Origin: an uncultured Mailhella sp.
GTDB lineage: Bacteria > Desulfobacterota > Desulfovibrionia > Desulfovibrionales > Desulfovibrionaceae
Length of the DNA: 64,000 nt
Reading direction: 5' to 3'
Assembly: GCF_944324995.1 (NCBI RefSeq)
Contig: NZ_CALUYL010000005.1
Span: forward strand, 39,654 to 103,653
The notes beneath the pieces were generated by a model. It made no database searches. It had not been told where the DNA came from and saw only the letters and a list, made by a program, of their open reading frames with translations. Made by a program: the position numbers and the translations under genes. This document shows, piece after piece, positions 43,545 through 52,922 of this stretch. Position 1 is the stretch's first letter. Each line of letters begins with the position of its first letter.

Positions 43545-45008
43545 ATGAACAGACACCTGTGGCTCACGAGCGCCGGCGTGGCGCTCGCCCTGCTGCTGCC
43601 TTCGGTCGCCCCGGCGGCTTCCGAATCGGCGCTCATGCAGGCCCCGGCCCGCAATGCGGCCATCATTGCCAAGGTTCCCGGCTTCAAGGCCGCCGACCTC
43701 GATCTCTATCTCGGTCAGCGCCGCATCAGCGAGGGCGTGGTCATCCGCAAGAGCTTCATCCGCGACGGCAAAATCGTCATTCCTCCGGCGGGCCTGTACT
43801 ACAGCTCGCGCATTGCCAGCATAGGCACCATGACCAACATTGAAGTCATGCTGCTCGGCAAGCGCTATTCCGAAGTGGACGAGGCCTTTGAATACCTCGT
43901 GCTGAAAAACCGCGTCATGAAAAAGGGCGACTCCATCAATCTGCTGCCCGACGGCTCCCGCGCCCTGCAGTTCGTGAGCGGCAGCTCGCATCCCTACGGC
44001 AACAGCGCGGGCTATTCCAGCCTGCGCATCATGAAGTCTTCCGGCAACTTCTACGGCACCAACTTCCAGGTGGCCGTCGATCCCACGCTGGTGGACGTGA
44101 ATTCCGGCAAATTCCACGGTCTCGGCCTGAGCGAGGGACGGCATCCCGTCACCGCCGCCACCGGGGAACCCGTGCAGCACAAGAGCTACTTCGGCGCGTC
44201 CATCTATCCCAGCGGCAAGTCCTACCTCATCGTGGGCAGAACCAGCCCCTCCGAAGTGGAAGTCAAGGAATTCGCCACGCCCAGCCTCACGGAAATATGG
44301 CTCACCTCCGAACCCCGCGTTTCCGGCGCCTACAAGGCCGGGGACAGCGTGAAGGTGGGCAGCGCCACCGTAAAGATTCTCGCCGTGGGCAAGGATTCCG
44401 CCAAGGTGGCCCTCACGCAGAACGGCAAGGAAACCGTGAAGGAATTCAAGAATATGCGCGACAAGCACGCCCTTGACTTCCTGCCCTCCAGCCCCGCCGA
44501 ACGGGCAAAGTGGCAGATGGCTTCCGAAGACGGCAAGGTGCGCGTGCAGGTGGCCATGCTCCATCCTGAAGGCGCGCTCACTGCCGACGGCAAGGTGCGT
44601 CTCGACATGTTCAGCGGCATTTTCGCCATCAAAAACCCGCAGCAGTGGCCGGGCGATCCGCGTTTCACGGTTCGCCCCGACACCTGAGCTTCCTGCAGCG
44701 AGCTGAACGAGATCATTCTCGAAAACACCGACGAGATTGTTCTCGACAGCGCCAGCAACGTGTTTGCTGGCCCCGAAAACTACTTCCGCATCGTGATCGA
44801 CGACTTTGACGGCAAAACCGTGAACGCCTGGCACTTTGAAGACGCCGACGGCAACAAAAGCCCCAACCTCGCCTCGTTCGCCAAGGGTCACAACATCGAC
44901 CTTCTGGCCAACCTGGAAAACAAGACCATCAGTCCCTTTGCGCTGAGGCAGTCCCTGAACATGCTCTACAACGACCTTGAAGCGCAGGGCATGGTCATGA
45001 GCCGCTGA
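43545..45008 (+). CDS. Exported protein with in-frame TGA at a UxxC motif, candidate selenoprotein
   Basis: The frame runs from a well-placed ATG (AAGGAG 5 bases upstream) through TGA at 44685-44687 to TGA at 45006-45008, with no other stop. The product would have 487 residues. Residues 1-24 are a signal peptide (cleavage near APA-ASE). Codon 381 is TGA and the sequence there reads PDT-U-ASCSELNE, so U381 and Cys384 would make a UxxC redox pair. The 106 codons after the TGA keep the composition of the same protein (SNVFAGPENYFRIVIDDFDG and on). There is no ribosome-binding site or ATG to start a second gene. The family was not recognised. A nonsense mutation or sequencing error is the alternative. 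Confidence 0.7.
44685..44721 (+). promoter_or_regulatory. In-frame TGA and nearby hairpin (possible recoding site)
   Basis: TGA at 44685-44687 is followed after 20 bases by the small hairpin CGAG-ATCATT-CTCG (44708-44721), whose loop lies 25-30 bases downstream. That distance is in the range of bacterial SECIS elements, but the stem is short and the loop lacks the usual G. A second, similar hairpin CGAG-ATTGTT-CTCG follows near 44,732-44,745 with a GU in the loop. By eye neither is decisive. Confidence 0.35.
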
Positions 45009-45058
45009 CGCCGCAGACGCCGGAGTTCTTTCCCCGGCGCGCTCATCTCAACATCGGA

Positions 45059-45087
45059 AGGGGCCGTCCCGCCGGACGGCTCCTTTT
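45059..45087 (+). terminator. Intrinsic terminator of the candidate selenoprotein gene
   Basis: GGGGCCGTCC pairs with GGACGGCTCC (one G-T) around CGCC and is followed by TTTTT. It ends the transcript about 50 bases after the second TGA, supporting one transcription unit through both stop codons. Confidence 0.75.
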
Positions 45088-45173
45088 TCCGCCTCGCCGC
45101 CGCCTATGCAGCCTCCTCCGGCATCAGCGGATGCCGCAAAAAACACGTCCCTCTTCCAGGGGCCTCTTTTGCG

Positions 45174-45662
45174 TCAGCCGTTTTCCGTTCTGTCGCCGGA
45201 ACGCATTCTCTTTGCCTTCTCAAGAAACGCCGGCACGCCCTCCTGTTTCTCGCGTTCTTCAAAGCGCGCGCAACGCTCGCGCAACTCCGCGTTTTCCTTC
45301 CATAAACGACGATTCTCCACCGAGAGTTCCCGGCGTTCGTCCTCCAGACGATCCAGCCGGTTTTCCATTCTGGCGCAGCGTTCGCACGACGCGGCAGACT
45401 CCGGCGCTCCGGACTCCTCCGCCTGCGATCCCTGCACACCCTCCGTCGCGCAGCCCGGACGCATGGGCCCCCTGCCCATGAGAAGCCATTCCAGCCCCAC
45501 GCCGGTCTTTGAACAGATTTTTAGTATGACGTCCACGTTGGGCAGATTTTCGTTCCGCTCATAAAAGCCCAAAGCTCCTTTGCTGATGCTGAGAATCCGG
45601 GCAAACGCCTCCTGCGAAATGCCGCCCCGCGCCAGTTTTATGCGTTCTCCAAGAGTGTTCAT
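45174..45662 (-). CDS. XRE-family (Cro/CI-like) regulator with coiled-coil tail
   Basis: This 162-residue protein has an N-terminal helix-turn-helix (about 4-62, ISQEAFARILSISKGALGFYE). A flexible linker follows with CERC, then a charged coiled coil (about 98-150, repeated E/R/L heptads). The N-terminal domain resembles phage CI-type repressors but there is no peptidase domain. It is preceded by an AT-rich region. It may be a stray prophage-type regulator or part of a local switch; no phage genes are nearby. Confidence 0.8.
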   Translation of the reverse strand: MNTLGERIKLARGGISQEAFARILSISKGALGFYERNENLPNVDVILKICSKTGVGLEWLLMGRGPMRPGCATEGVQGSQAEESGAPESAASCERCARMENRLDRLEDERRELSVENRRLWKENAELRERCARFEEREKQEGVPAFLEKAKRMRSGDRTENG

Positions 45663-47078
45663 AGGACAAACAACGTTCTGACAGCCAACATCCTGTTTTA
45701 AACTTTATCCTGCATGGGGCCTTAAACGGCTGCAAAAAGCATGAAAACAAGACGTTGGACAAAATTTTAAGTTTTGCCCTATAATTCTGCTTTACTTGAA
45801 CAGAAAAATATTCTAAAAACAGATTTACGGGCGTTTACTGATCGTATTGACATTTCGACTTTAACCGCTACGTGTGGGAATATCAACGTCCAAATCCCAT
45901 GAGATTTGGCAAAAACAATGGCGCTGCAAGGTTTCCATAATAACCATTTTTAGTAATAAAGACAGATAGATACGGTTTTGTTTTCCCTTGCTGTCTTCAA
46001 GCGTCGCTCTGAGAATCTTCTCGGAAAAACGCGTCGGTCATCGTTTGCGCGAAATCCGCACAAACGTCTCTTGCGTCCGCAGGGAAGCTCCGCCCATCGC
46101 ATGCTTTAACCGGCGGCTTTTTGCGCCCTCTCCGCAGTTTTTGCAGCGGAAAAAACAGCCGCCTCGGAGCCTTGACGCGCCCGCAGGCGGGCAGCATGAC
46201 CTCGGACCACAGTTCGGACGGCAACGGCACGGCGCTTTTCACAACGCCCGTCTGTCCGCGCCCGCCGCGTCTCCCTATCCGAAAGCTCCCCGCATTCCCA
46301 GCCGCTCTTTTCTGCTCTGCCCTCTGCGCAACCTTCTGCTCTTCGCCGCTCGCCCGGCTTCGTTCCGGAGCATCCCTCTTCCGCCTCCTTCCTCACCTTC
46401 GCCGCGCCCTTCCGGCATCGAAACGCCCCTGTTCCGCAGCCGGGCCGCGCGACTCGCTCCGCCTTGCCCGCGCCCATCGCCGCGCTCACGCTTTTGCGCC
46501 GCTCCGCGCCCTTGTCCGCTCGTCCTTCCGCGTCCTTTTCCGCACCCGCGTCCGCCACGGTTGCGGCGCTCATTCCTGCCCCCGCTTCCGCAGTGTTTGC
46601 TGCGCGCTCTCCAGCAGCCCCGCCCGCGCCCCCGCTTCGACGACATTTTTTCCCATCAACGGCCTCTCCGACCTCGCCGCGTCGAGGTCGCACGCTTCCG
46701 CAACTTTTCCGCCCCTCGCTCCGCAGCCGCCCGCGCCTTCGTCCTCCGGGCCGTCTCCCCCGCACAGGCCGCCGCAGATATCCGCAAGAGAGATCTCGCT
46801 GTTCCCTTTCCGCAAAAAGGCCGCCCGTTCAACGCCCGCCCGGTCGAAACGCCGCTCTCCGACTTGCCATCACGCGCCGCACTCTGCTCCGATCCGCGCC
46901 GCATCATGCGGCTCCACCGCCTGCTTTCGCGACGCGCCGTTGCCGTTATCATCGCATCATCATTGAAAAAATACTTCCACAATCATTCTTTTTCCGTCGC
47001 CATGCATGCAACAGTCCGCCAAAACGCCGACGCTTCTTTTTCGCCTCATCCGAAAACAGTTGATTTTCCCGCGTTCAA
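45663..47078. other. Long intergenic region with an orphan promoter and hairpin
   Basis: The part 45,663-46,000 is AT-rich and has a perfect TATAAT at 45780-45785 with TTGGAC 19 bases upstream (45755-45760), pointing into DNA without a gene. Hairpin CCAAATC-CCATGA-GATTTGG lies at 45890-45909. From 46,050 to 46,980 the DNA is GC-rich; its open frames are Arg/Pro/Ala-rich and unconvincing. A small RNA starting near 45,792 is possible. Confidence 0.4.
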
Positions 47079-47142
47079 CATGATAAGGAAACAGCGAACT
47101 CTCATTATCATGCTGTTGTTGCATATACGGGATCAGTATAAC
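47079..47142 (+). promoter_or_regulatory. Promoter and inverted-repeat operator of the GGDEF gene
   Basis: CATGATAA (47079-47086) and TTATCATG (47105-47112) form an 8-bp inverted repeat. TTGTTG (47116-47121) and TATAAC (47137-47142) follow with a 15-base spacer. A repressor bound at the inverted repeat would lie just upstream of the promoter. Confidence 0.45.
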
Positions 47143-47198
47143 ATACTTTTTAAAAATATCTTTTGTTTCAACAACATAAAAAATTCAGGGGCCTTTCG

Positions 47199-48194
47199 AT
47201 GAAACACGCCTCTTTCACGGACGAAGAGAAAAAAAGACAGGTCATGGAACTGACCAGTCTTTTTCTGCACAAGCACTACGGCGAAAACAGCACGGAACTT
47301 CTGCTCGCCCACCTCGACGACGTGTTCAGCTGGGTAGGCACGGCGGAACACGAATACTCGGCCGATCCCGACGTGGTGGCCAGCACGCTGCGCTCCTTTG
47401 CGGGCAAAGTCCCCCATTGCAATATTGCCGACGAACATTACGACGTCATTCAGCCCATGCCGGAAATCTTCATCTGCTCCGGAACGTTGTGGGTGTCCAC
47501 GTCGCCCGCGTCCGAAACGTATCTGCGCGTGCATCAGCGCATCAGCACCGTGTTCCGCTGGAGCGAAAAGGGCCCCCGATGCTGTCATCTGCACCTCTCC
47601 AATCCCTACGACGAAATGGATGAAGGCGACGTCGGATTCCCGGAAAAAATGTCGCTCGAATCCCGTCGCTACTTCCAGGAACAAATCGCCCTGCAGAAAA
47701 AACAAATCGAGGAACAGCACGCCTTCATCGTTCACATGTACGTGGAAGACCTCTCCACCGGCCTGCACAACAGAAACAAATTCAATCAGGTATGCGAAAG
47801 CCTGCACGGCAGGGACTGCGGAAGGCTCGGCATTGCCTACTTCGACCTCAACGGTCTGAAGAAAACCAACGATCTGCACGGTCATCAGGCCGGCGACGCG
47901 CTCATCCGGCGCACGGCCGAACATCTGCTGCGCCACTTCGACAAAAAGGCCTACCGCATCGGCGGCGACGAGTTCGTCGTCATCGACACCGAATCCGACA
48001 GTGACGTCTTTCACAGCCTGGTGCAGGCCACGGCCCAGGCCATGCACAACGACGACATTTCCGTGGCCCACGGCGTTTCCTGGCGCTCGGAACACGGCAA
48101 CATCGACGAACAGCTCAACGAGGCCGACAAAAACATGTATCTGGCCAAGCGCGAATTCTACGCCCGCTCGGAAAACAACCGCAGGCAGCGCTGA
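47199..48194 (+). CDS. Diguanylate cyclase with N-terminal SnoaL/NTF2-like domain
   Basis: This 331-residue cytoplasmic protein should make cyclic di-GMP. The N-terminal part (about 5-140) resembles the NTF2/SnoaL-like sensor domains found with GGDEF in gut bacteria. A short helical linker follows (about 150-178, SLESRRYFQEQIALQKKQIE). The GGDEF domain (about 180-330) has the intact catalytic motif RIGGDEFVV. RHFD six residues before GGDEF resembles an RxxD inhibitory site, one residue further away than usual. The start at 47199 (MKHASFTDEE) follows AGGGGC. There is no membrane segment or EAL domain. Confidence 0.82.
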   Translation: MKHASFTDEEKKRQVMELTSLFLHKHYGENSTELLLAHLDDVFSWVGTAEHEYSADPDVVASTLRSFAGKVPHCNIADEHYDVIQPMPEIFICSGTLWVSTSPASETYLRVHQRISTVFRWSEKGPRCCHLHLSNPYDEMDEGDVGFPEKMSLESRRYFQEQIALQKKQIEEQHAFIVHMYVEDLSTGLHNRNKFNQVCESLHGRDCGRLGIAYFDLNGLKKTNDLHGHQAGDALIRRTAEHLLRHFDKKAYRIGGDEFVVIDTESDSDVFHSLVQATAQAMHNDDISVAHGVSWRSEHGNIDEQLNEADKNMYLAKREFYARSENNRRQR

Positions 48195-48612
48195 ACCAAA
48201 CGCCTGCCGCGCCGAAGACGACCGGCTCCGGGGAGGCGGCGCATCCGCGGCTTCCGCCGGAGCATGTCGCGCGCCTCTGCCGGGCCCGGCCCGCCGCATG
48301 AAGCGCGTGTTCGATACGCCGCACGGCAATGATGCGAGGGCCCTGTCCCCTCCCCGGCAGCCATTCCCTTCAGGCTGCGTGCCATCAAGCAGCGTGGGCG
48401 GTCAGGCGTCGGCGCAGTCCGCGTTCTCCCGAAGCATGCAGGAACATTCAGCGTGAGAATGTGGGACATTTTCCTCGAACAGCGAGGGAATGTCACGGCA
48501 AGGGACTCTCAGAACATTGCCTCGCGCGTTCCGTCCGGCCATTGAAATGTTCACGCAGCGAAAGAACCGGCCATGCGTCTCCCGACGCCTGCCATACTTC
48601 CGCCTCAGAGTG
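48195..48612. other. Intergenic region after the GGDEF gene
   Basis: No gene is seen. A long imperfect hairpin (GACATT...TCCTCG with CGAGGGAATGTC) lies at 48465-48494. Confidence 0.4.
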
Positions 48613-48613
48613 C

Positions 48614-48644
48614 AAAAAAGGCGGCGTGAAGCACGCCGCCTTTT
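48614..48644 (-). terminator. Intrinsic terminator of the MsbA-like gene
   Basis: GGCGGCGTG (48620-48628) pairs perfectly with CACGCCGCC (48632-48640). On the minus strand it is followed by TTTTTT (48619-48614). Confidence 0.85.
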
Positions 48645-48668
48645 CCATAATCACGTTGCAGCCGCAGG

Positions 48669-50483
48669 CTAGGCGACTTCTTCCGCCTTTTCCTCAACCT
48701 CGCCATGATGAATGGGAGCCTTGAACTGCATGTTGTACAGCGTGCGGTACTGACCGCCCGGAATGGCCATGAGTTCCTCGTGCGTGCCGAGTTCCGCAAG
48801 ATGGCCTTCGTGAATGACGGCAATGCGGTTGGCGTTCTTCACCGTGGACAGACGATGCGCAATGACGAACACGGTCTTGTCGCGCATGAGGTTGTCGATG
48901 GCGCGCTGCACGATTTCTTCCGACTTGTTGTCCAGCGCGGACGTGGCTTCGTCGAGAATGACGATGGGCGCATTCTTGACGAAGGCGCGGGCAATGGCCA
49001 CGCGCTGCTTCTGGCCGCCGGAAAGCAGAATACCGCGTTCGCCGATGTAGGTGTCCACGCCCTTTTCCAGCGAGTCGATGAACTCGGAAAGGCAGGCGCA
49101 CTGCAGGGCGCGCTGCACGTCTTCATCCGTGGCCGAGGGATTGCCGAGCAGAATGTTGTCCTTGATGGTGCCGTCGAAAAGGAAGTTGTCCTGAAACACC
49201 ACGGCAATGTGCTGACGCAGATCGTTGAGGCCGAAGTCGCGGATGTCCACGCCGTCTATCTTGATGCTGCCGCCGGTCACGTCGTAGAAGCGGGGCAGCA
49301 GGCTCACGAGCGTGCTCTTGCCGCCGCCGGAATTGCCCACAAGCGCCAGCATTTCACCCACGCGCACGTCGAGATTGATGTCGTGCAGCACTTCCACGCC
49401 CTTGGTGTAGGAGAAGCACACGTGCTCGAAGGTGACGTTGCGCTTCACGGCAGGCAGCGACACGGGATGTTCCTTTTCCTTGAGCGTTCTGGGACGTTCC
49501 AGAATCTGGAACACGCGGTCGATGGCCAGAAACGACTGCTGCACCGAAACCGCCACGTTGGTAATGTTCTTGAGCGGCGTATAGAGCATGAGCAGCGCGG
49601 TGATGAACGACACGAAGTTGCCGGCCGAAATGGTGCCCTGCACGATGAGCCAGCTGCCGAGCGCGATGGCGAGGCCGAGGCCGATGGAAATGACGAAATG
49701 CATGAACGGCGTGATCCACGCGGTGCGGCGCGTCATGGCCACGGTAAGGGTGAACACGTCGTCGAGCAGGCCGTTGAAGCGCTTTCTCTGACGTTCCTGA
49801 AGGTTGTAGGCCGCGATGGTGCGGTTGCCGGAAAAGGTTTCGTTATAGGTGGTGTTGAGCTGGAACATGCAGCTGTTGTTGCGCGAAACCAGCGAGGTGA
49901 GCAGCTTTTTCACCTTGGTGAGCGGAGCCACGGCCACCACGAGAATCACGATGGCCAGAATGGAAAGCTGCCACGAGTTGTAAAGCAGCACGCCGATGAG
50001 CGCGATGGAAGAGCAGATTCTGGTAATGAAGCTCTTCAGGTTGCCGAGCAGACCGGAACAGGCGAGTTCGGCGTCGGAATTGAAGCGGAAGAGCACCTCG
50101 CCGGAGGTGGTCTTGTCGAAGTAGGAAGGCTCGATTTCCACGAGCTTTTCGTAGAGTTTCGCCTTGAGCCCCAGAGTGAGCTTGCCGCCCACCCACGCGT
50201 TGAGATACGCGCCGCCGAAGTTCAGCAGGCCCTGCACCGTGGTGAAGCCCACGATGAGAATGGGAATGTACCACGGCGATTCCATGCTCTTGCCCACCAC
50301 GACCACGTCGGTATAGGGCTTGAGAAAGAGAGCAATGACGGCATCGAGACTGCCGACGGGCACGCAGATGAGCAGAGAAAGCAGCGCCATGGGCCAGAAA
50401 GGCTTGATGAACGGCCACATGCGCTTGTAGTTCCTGGCGAACTGGTTTTTCTCCATCATCTGCCTGACGTCAATTTTTTTCAT
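48669..50483 (-). CDS. MsbA-like ABC exporter (fused permease and ATPase)
   Basis: This 604-residue half-transporter has a six-helix membrane domain (about 20-330) and an ATPase domain (about 350-600). Walker A is VGNSGGGKST, the signature LLSGGQKQR and Walker B IVILDEATSALD. It resembles lipid A flippase MsbA, which would suit the heptose and UDP-GlcNAc genes nearby, but other substrates are possible. The ATG at 50483 (MKKIDVRQMM) is chosen because the 35 residues upstream are Pro/Arg-rich and the membrane domain starts soon after it. GGAAG lies upstream. It ends at a strong terminator. Confidence 0.82.
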   Translation of the reverse strand: MKKIDVRQMMEKNQFARNYKRMWPFIKPFWPMALLSLLICVPVGSLDAVIALFLKPYTDVVVVGKSMESPWYIPILIVGFTTVQGLLNFGGAYLNAWVGGKLTLGLKAKLYEKLVEIEPSYFDKTTSGEVLFRFNSDAELACSGLLGNLKSFITRICSSIALIGVLLYNSWQLSILAIVILVVAVAPLTKVKKLLTSLVSRNNSCMFQLNTTYNETFSGNRTIAAYNLQERQRKRFNGLLDDVFTLTVAMTRRTAWITPFMHFVISIGLGLAIALGSWLIVQGTISAGNFVSFITALLMLYTPLKNITNVAVSVQQSFLAIDRVFQILERPRTLKEKEHPVSLPAVKRNVTFEHVCFSYTKGVEVLHDINLDVRVGEMLALVGNSGGGKSTLVSLLPRFYDVTGGSIKIDGVDIRDFGLNDLRQHIAVVFQDNFLFDGTIKDNILLGNPSATDEDVQRALQCACLSEFIDSLEKGVDTYIGERGILLSGGQKQRVAIARAFVKNAPIVILDEATSALDNKSEEIVQRAIDNLMRDKTVFVIAHRLSTVKNANRIAVIHEGHLAELGTHEELMAIPGGQYRTLYNMQFKAPIHHGEVEEKAEEVA

Positions 50484-50603
50484 AGACAACTTCCGTTGAG
50501 GCGGGTTCAGGGAAAGCCGTCGCGCCGAAATTGCGCGCGGCACAGGATGTGGAAAGGCCATGGTAGCCCCTATGGGCCGCCATGGCAAGAAATCTCTCCA
50601 GGG

Positions 50604-52442
50604 CTATTCCACGGTCACGCTTTTGGCGAGGTTGCGCGGCTGATCCACGTCCTTGCCGAGGTAGTCCGCCATCTGATAGCTGAAAAGCTGGAGCGCAGGC
50701 AGCGCGAAGAAGCAGGAAATCACCGGATGCGCCGCAGGCAGCACCCACAGCTCTTCCACGGAAAGATCCGGAACCTTTCCGTTTTTCTCCTGCACGAGAG
50801 CGATGACTCTGCCCTGTCTCGCCAGCACTTCCTGAATGTTGGACTTCACCTTGGGAAAGAGCGCGTTGTCGAGCGCGAGCGCAAAGGTGGGGAACTGCGG
50901 ATCAATGAGCGCAATGGGGCCGTGCTTCATTTCGCCCGCGGCGTAGCCTTCGGCGTGAATGTAGGAAAGCTCCTTGAGCTTGAGCGCGCCTTCCAGCGCG
51001 AGCGCGTGGCACTGGCCGCGGCCGAGATAGAAGAAGCTGCGCGAAGAGGCAAAGCGCAGGGCAAGCTGTCCGGCCCGCTCCTGCATGGCCGGAAGCGCGG
51101 CCGAAAGCTTTTCCGGCAGCGCGTGCAGCGCGGCAAGCAGTTCCCTGTCGAACACGGCCGGCGTGCGGCGCTGTCCGTAATAGAGCGCCATGAGCGCCAG
51201 CAGCACCATCTGACTGCACATGGCCTTGGTGGACGCCACGCTGATTTCAGGCCCGGCCTGCGTGTAGAGCACCACGTCCGCCTCGCGCGCAATGGACGAG
51301 CCCACCACGTTGCAAAGACCGATCACCCGGCAGCCCTTTTCTTTGGCAAGACGCAGCGCGGCCAGCGTGTCCGCCGTTTCGCCGGACTGGCTGATGACCA
51401 TCACCGCTTCGCCCGGCAGCAGAATGGGATCGCGGTAACGGAACTCCGAGGCGATGTCGAGATCCGTGGGAATGCCGCCCACGTTTTCCAGAAGCTGCTG
51501 CCCCCAGAGGCCCGCGTTGTACGACGTGCCGCAGGCCACAATGTGCAGACGCGCGGGCACGGGGATGTCGTCGAGCTCCTGAAGATGCACGGAAAGCTCG
51601 CCGTCGCTCCCTTCGCTCACGCGACCGGTGAGGCAGTCGGTGATCACGCGCGGCTGCTCCATGATTTCCTTGAGCATGAAGTGCTTGTAGCCGCCCTTGG
51701 CCGCAGCCTGCATATCCCACGGCACATGGCTCACGCTCTTTTTCACGGGCGAAAGATCGGCCAGCGAAAACACCTGCCACTTCGCGCCCTCGATGCGGGC
51801 CACTTCGCCGTCTTCCAGAAACACCACTTCGCGGGTGTAGGGCAGGAAGGCCGGAATGTCGGAAGCCACGAAGCATTCGCCCACGCCCACGCCCATGAGC
51901 AGCGGCGCGGCCATGCGCGCGGCGTAAATGACGCCCGGCTCCTCCACGCCCATCATGACCACGGCGTAGGCTCCGTGCGCGCGGCGCAGCGCGCGGGCAA
52001 AGGCCTCGCACAGACTCGGCGCGCTCTTGCGCTCCTCGCCGATGAGATGCGCCAGCACTTCGGTGTCGGTGTCGGAAAGGAAGGTGTGTCCCCTGGCGGA
52101 CAGTTCGTCCTTGATTTCCTGAAAGTTCTCAATGATGCCGTTATGGATGATGGCGATGTCTCCATCCTGCGAGAGATGCGGATGGGCATTCTTCTCCACG
52201 GGCAGGCCGTGCGTGGCCCAGCGCGTGTGGCCGATGCCGGAGGTGGCCAGAAGATAGGCGTTGTTTTCCAGCTTGGCCTCCAAGGCCGCCAGCTTGCCCG
52301 CCGCCTTCACCACATGGAGGCGGCCCGCCTGCTCGAAGGCCACGCCGGAAGAATCGTAGCCCCGGTATTCCAGACGATGCAGCCCCTCCACCAGAAGGGG
52401 AACGGCAGGACGATGCCCGCTGTAGCCAATGATTCCGCACAT
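50604..52442 (-). CDS. glmS: Glutamine-fructose-6-phosphate aminotransferase (isomerising)
   Basis: This 612-residue enzyme makes glucosamine-6-phosphate, the first step to UDP-GlcNAc. Cys2 (MCGIIGYSG) is the glutaminase nucleophile after Met removal. The N-terminal glutaminase domain (1-240) has RLEYRGYDSSG and HTRWATHG. Two SIS isomerase domains follow (about 290-600), with CGTSYNAG and SQSGETADTLAALR. The length is normal. glmU, a later step of the same pathway, is at 62 kb. No glmS ribozyme is evident in the leader. Confidence 0.95.
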   Translation of the reverse strand: MCGIIGYSGHRPAVPLLVEGLHRLEYRGYDSSGVAFEQAGRLHVVKAAGKLAALEAKLENNAYLLATSGIGHTRWATHGLPVEKNAHPHLSQDGDIAIIHNGIIENFQEIKDELSARGHTFLSDTDTEVLAHLIGEERKSAPSLCEAFARALRRAHGAYAVVMMGVEEPGVIYAARMAAPLLMGVGVGECFVASDIPAFLPYTREVVFLEDGEVARIEGAKWQVFSLADLSPVKKSVSHVPWDMQAAAKGGYKHFMLKEIMEQPRVITDCLTGRVSEGSDGELSVHLQELDDIPVPARLHIVACGTSYNAGLWGQQLLENVGGIPTDLDIASEFRYRDPILLPGEAVMVISQSGETADTLAALRLAKEKGCRVIGLCNVVGSSIAREADVVLYTQAGPEISVASTKAMCSQMVLLALMALYYGQRRTPAVFDRELLAALHALPEKLSAALPAMQERAGQLALRFASSRSFFYLGRGQCHALALEGALKLKELSYIHAEGYAAGEMKHGPIALIDPQFPTFALALDNALFPKVKSNIQEVLARQGRVIALVQEKNGKVPDLSVEELWVLPAAHPVISCFFALPALQLFSYQMADYLGKDVDQPRNLAKSVTVE

Positions 52443-52863
52443 ATGAGGACTCCTGTTTCAGGGAAAATATATCGTCCTTATACTAGGGGAAGGCCCGGGG
52501 GGCAAGTGCCGAGTGAAGACAATACATTTCAGTATGTTGAAAGATATTCCCGGGAGGTTTCTCCACGCATTCCGTCTTCCGGGCCGATGCGTGCCGCTCC
52601 GCTCCTTTGCCGCAGCCGCAGACAGCTTTTTCTCCCTGCCTGCGCCGCGCCTGTTCCTTTGCCCTGCTTTTGCGCCTTGCCCCTGCTGCGCTTTTTCCGC
52701 GAAGCAGTATTCCGCCGCATTCCCGCGAGCGCCTCTCTCTGCGCCCGCTTTTCCCACTCCCCCCAAAGATTCATCACTGCACCGAACAGCATCACGGCTC
52801 CCGGCCTTGTCCGCGCCCCGCAACGCCCCGCCCCGCCCTTCTCCCGGAACGTCGCCCGTCCGG
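52443..52863. other. Intergenic region upstream of glmS
   Basis: About 420 bases. The AT-richer part near 52,455-52,560 probably holds the glmS promoter. The rest is GC-rich with random open frames; no ribozyme-like or tRNA-like structure was recognised. Confidence 0.4.
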
Positions 52864-52902
52864 CAGAAAAAAAGACCCGCTCTCCGAAAAGAACGGGTCT
52901 TT
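52864..52902 (-). terminator. Intrinsic terminator of the Skp-like lipoprotein gene
   Basis: AAAGACCCG (52871-52879) pairs with CGGGTCTTT (52894-52902). On the minus strand the hairpin runs into TTTTTTT (down to 52867). Confidence 0.82.
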
Positions 52903-52922
52903 GTCATGACGCGGAAAAAACG

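Noticed and set aside
44760..45008. A separate 82-residue gene starting with GTG after the TGA
   Set aside because: There is no ribosome-binding site, and the same frame is already open and protein-like from the TGA onward. It is better read as the C-terminus of one gene.
46106..46765. A 219-codon minus-strand frame in the 45.7-47.1 kb gap
   Set aside because: Its composition is random and Arg/Gly/Ala-rich, with no start signal and competing frames on the other strand.
52443..52863. A glmS ribozyme upstream of glmS
   Set aside because: No conserved ribozyme core or pseudoknot was recognised, and that RNA is typical of Gram-positive bacteria.
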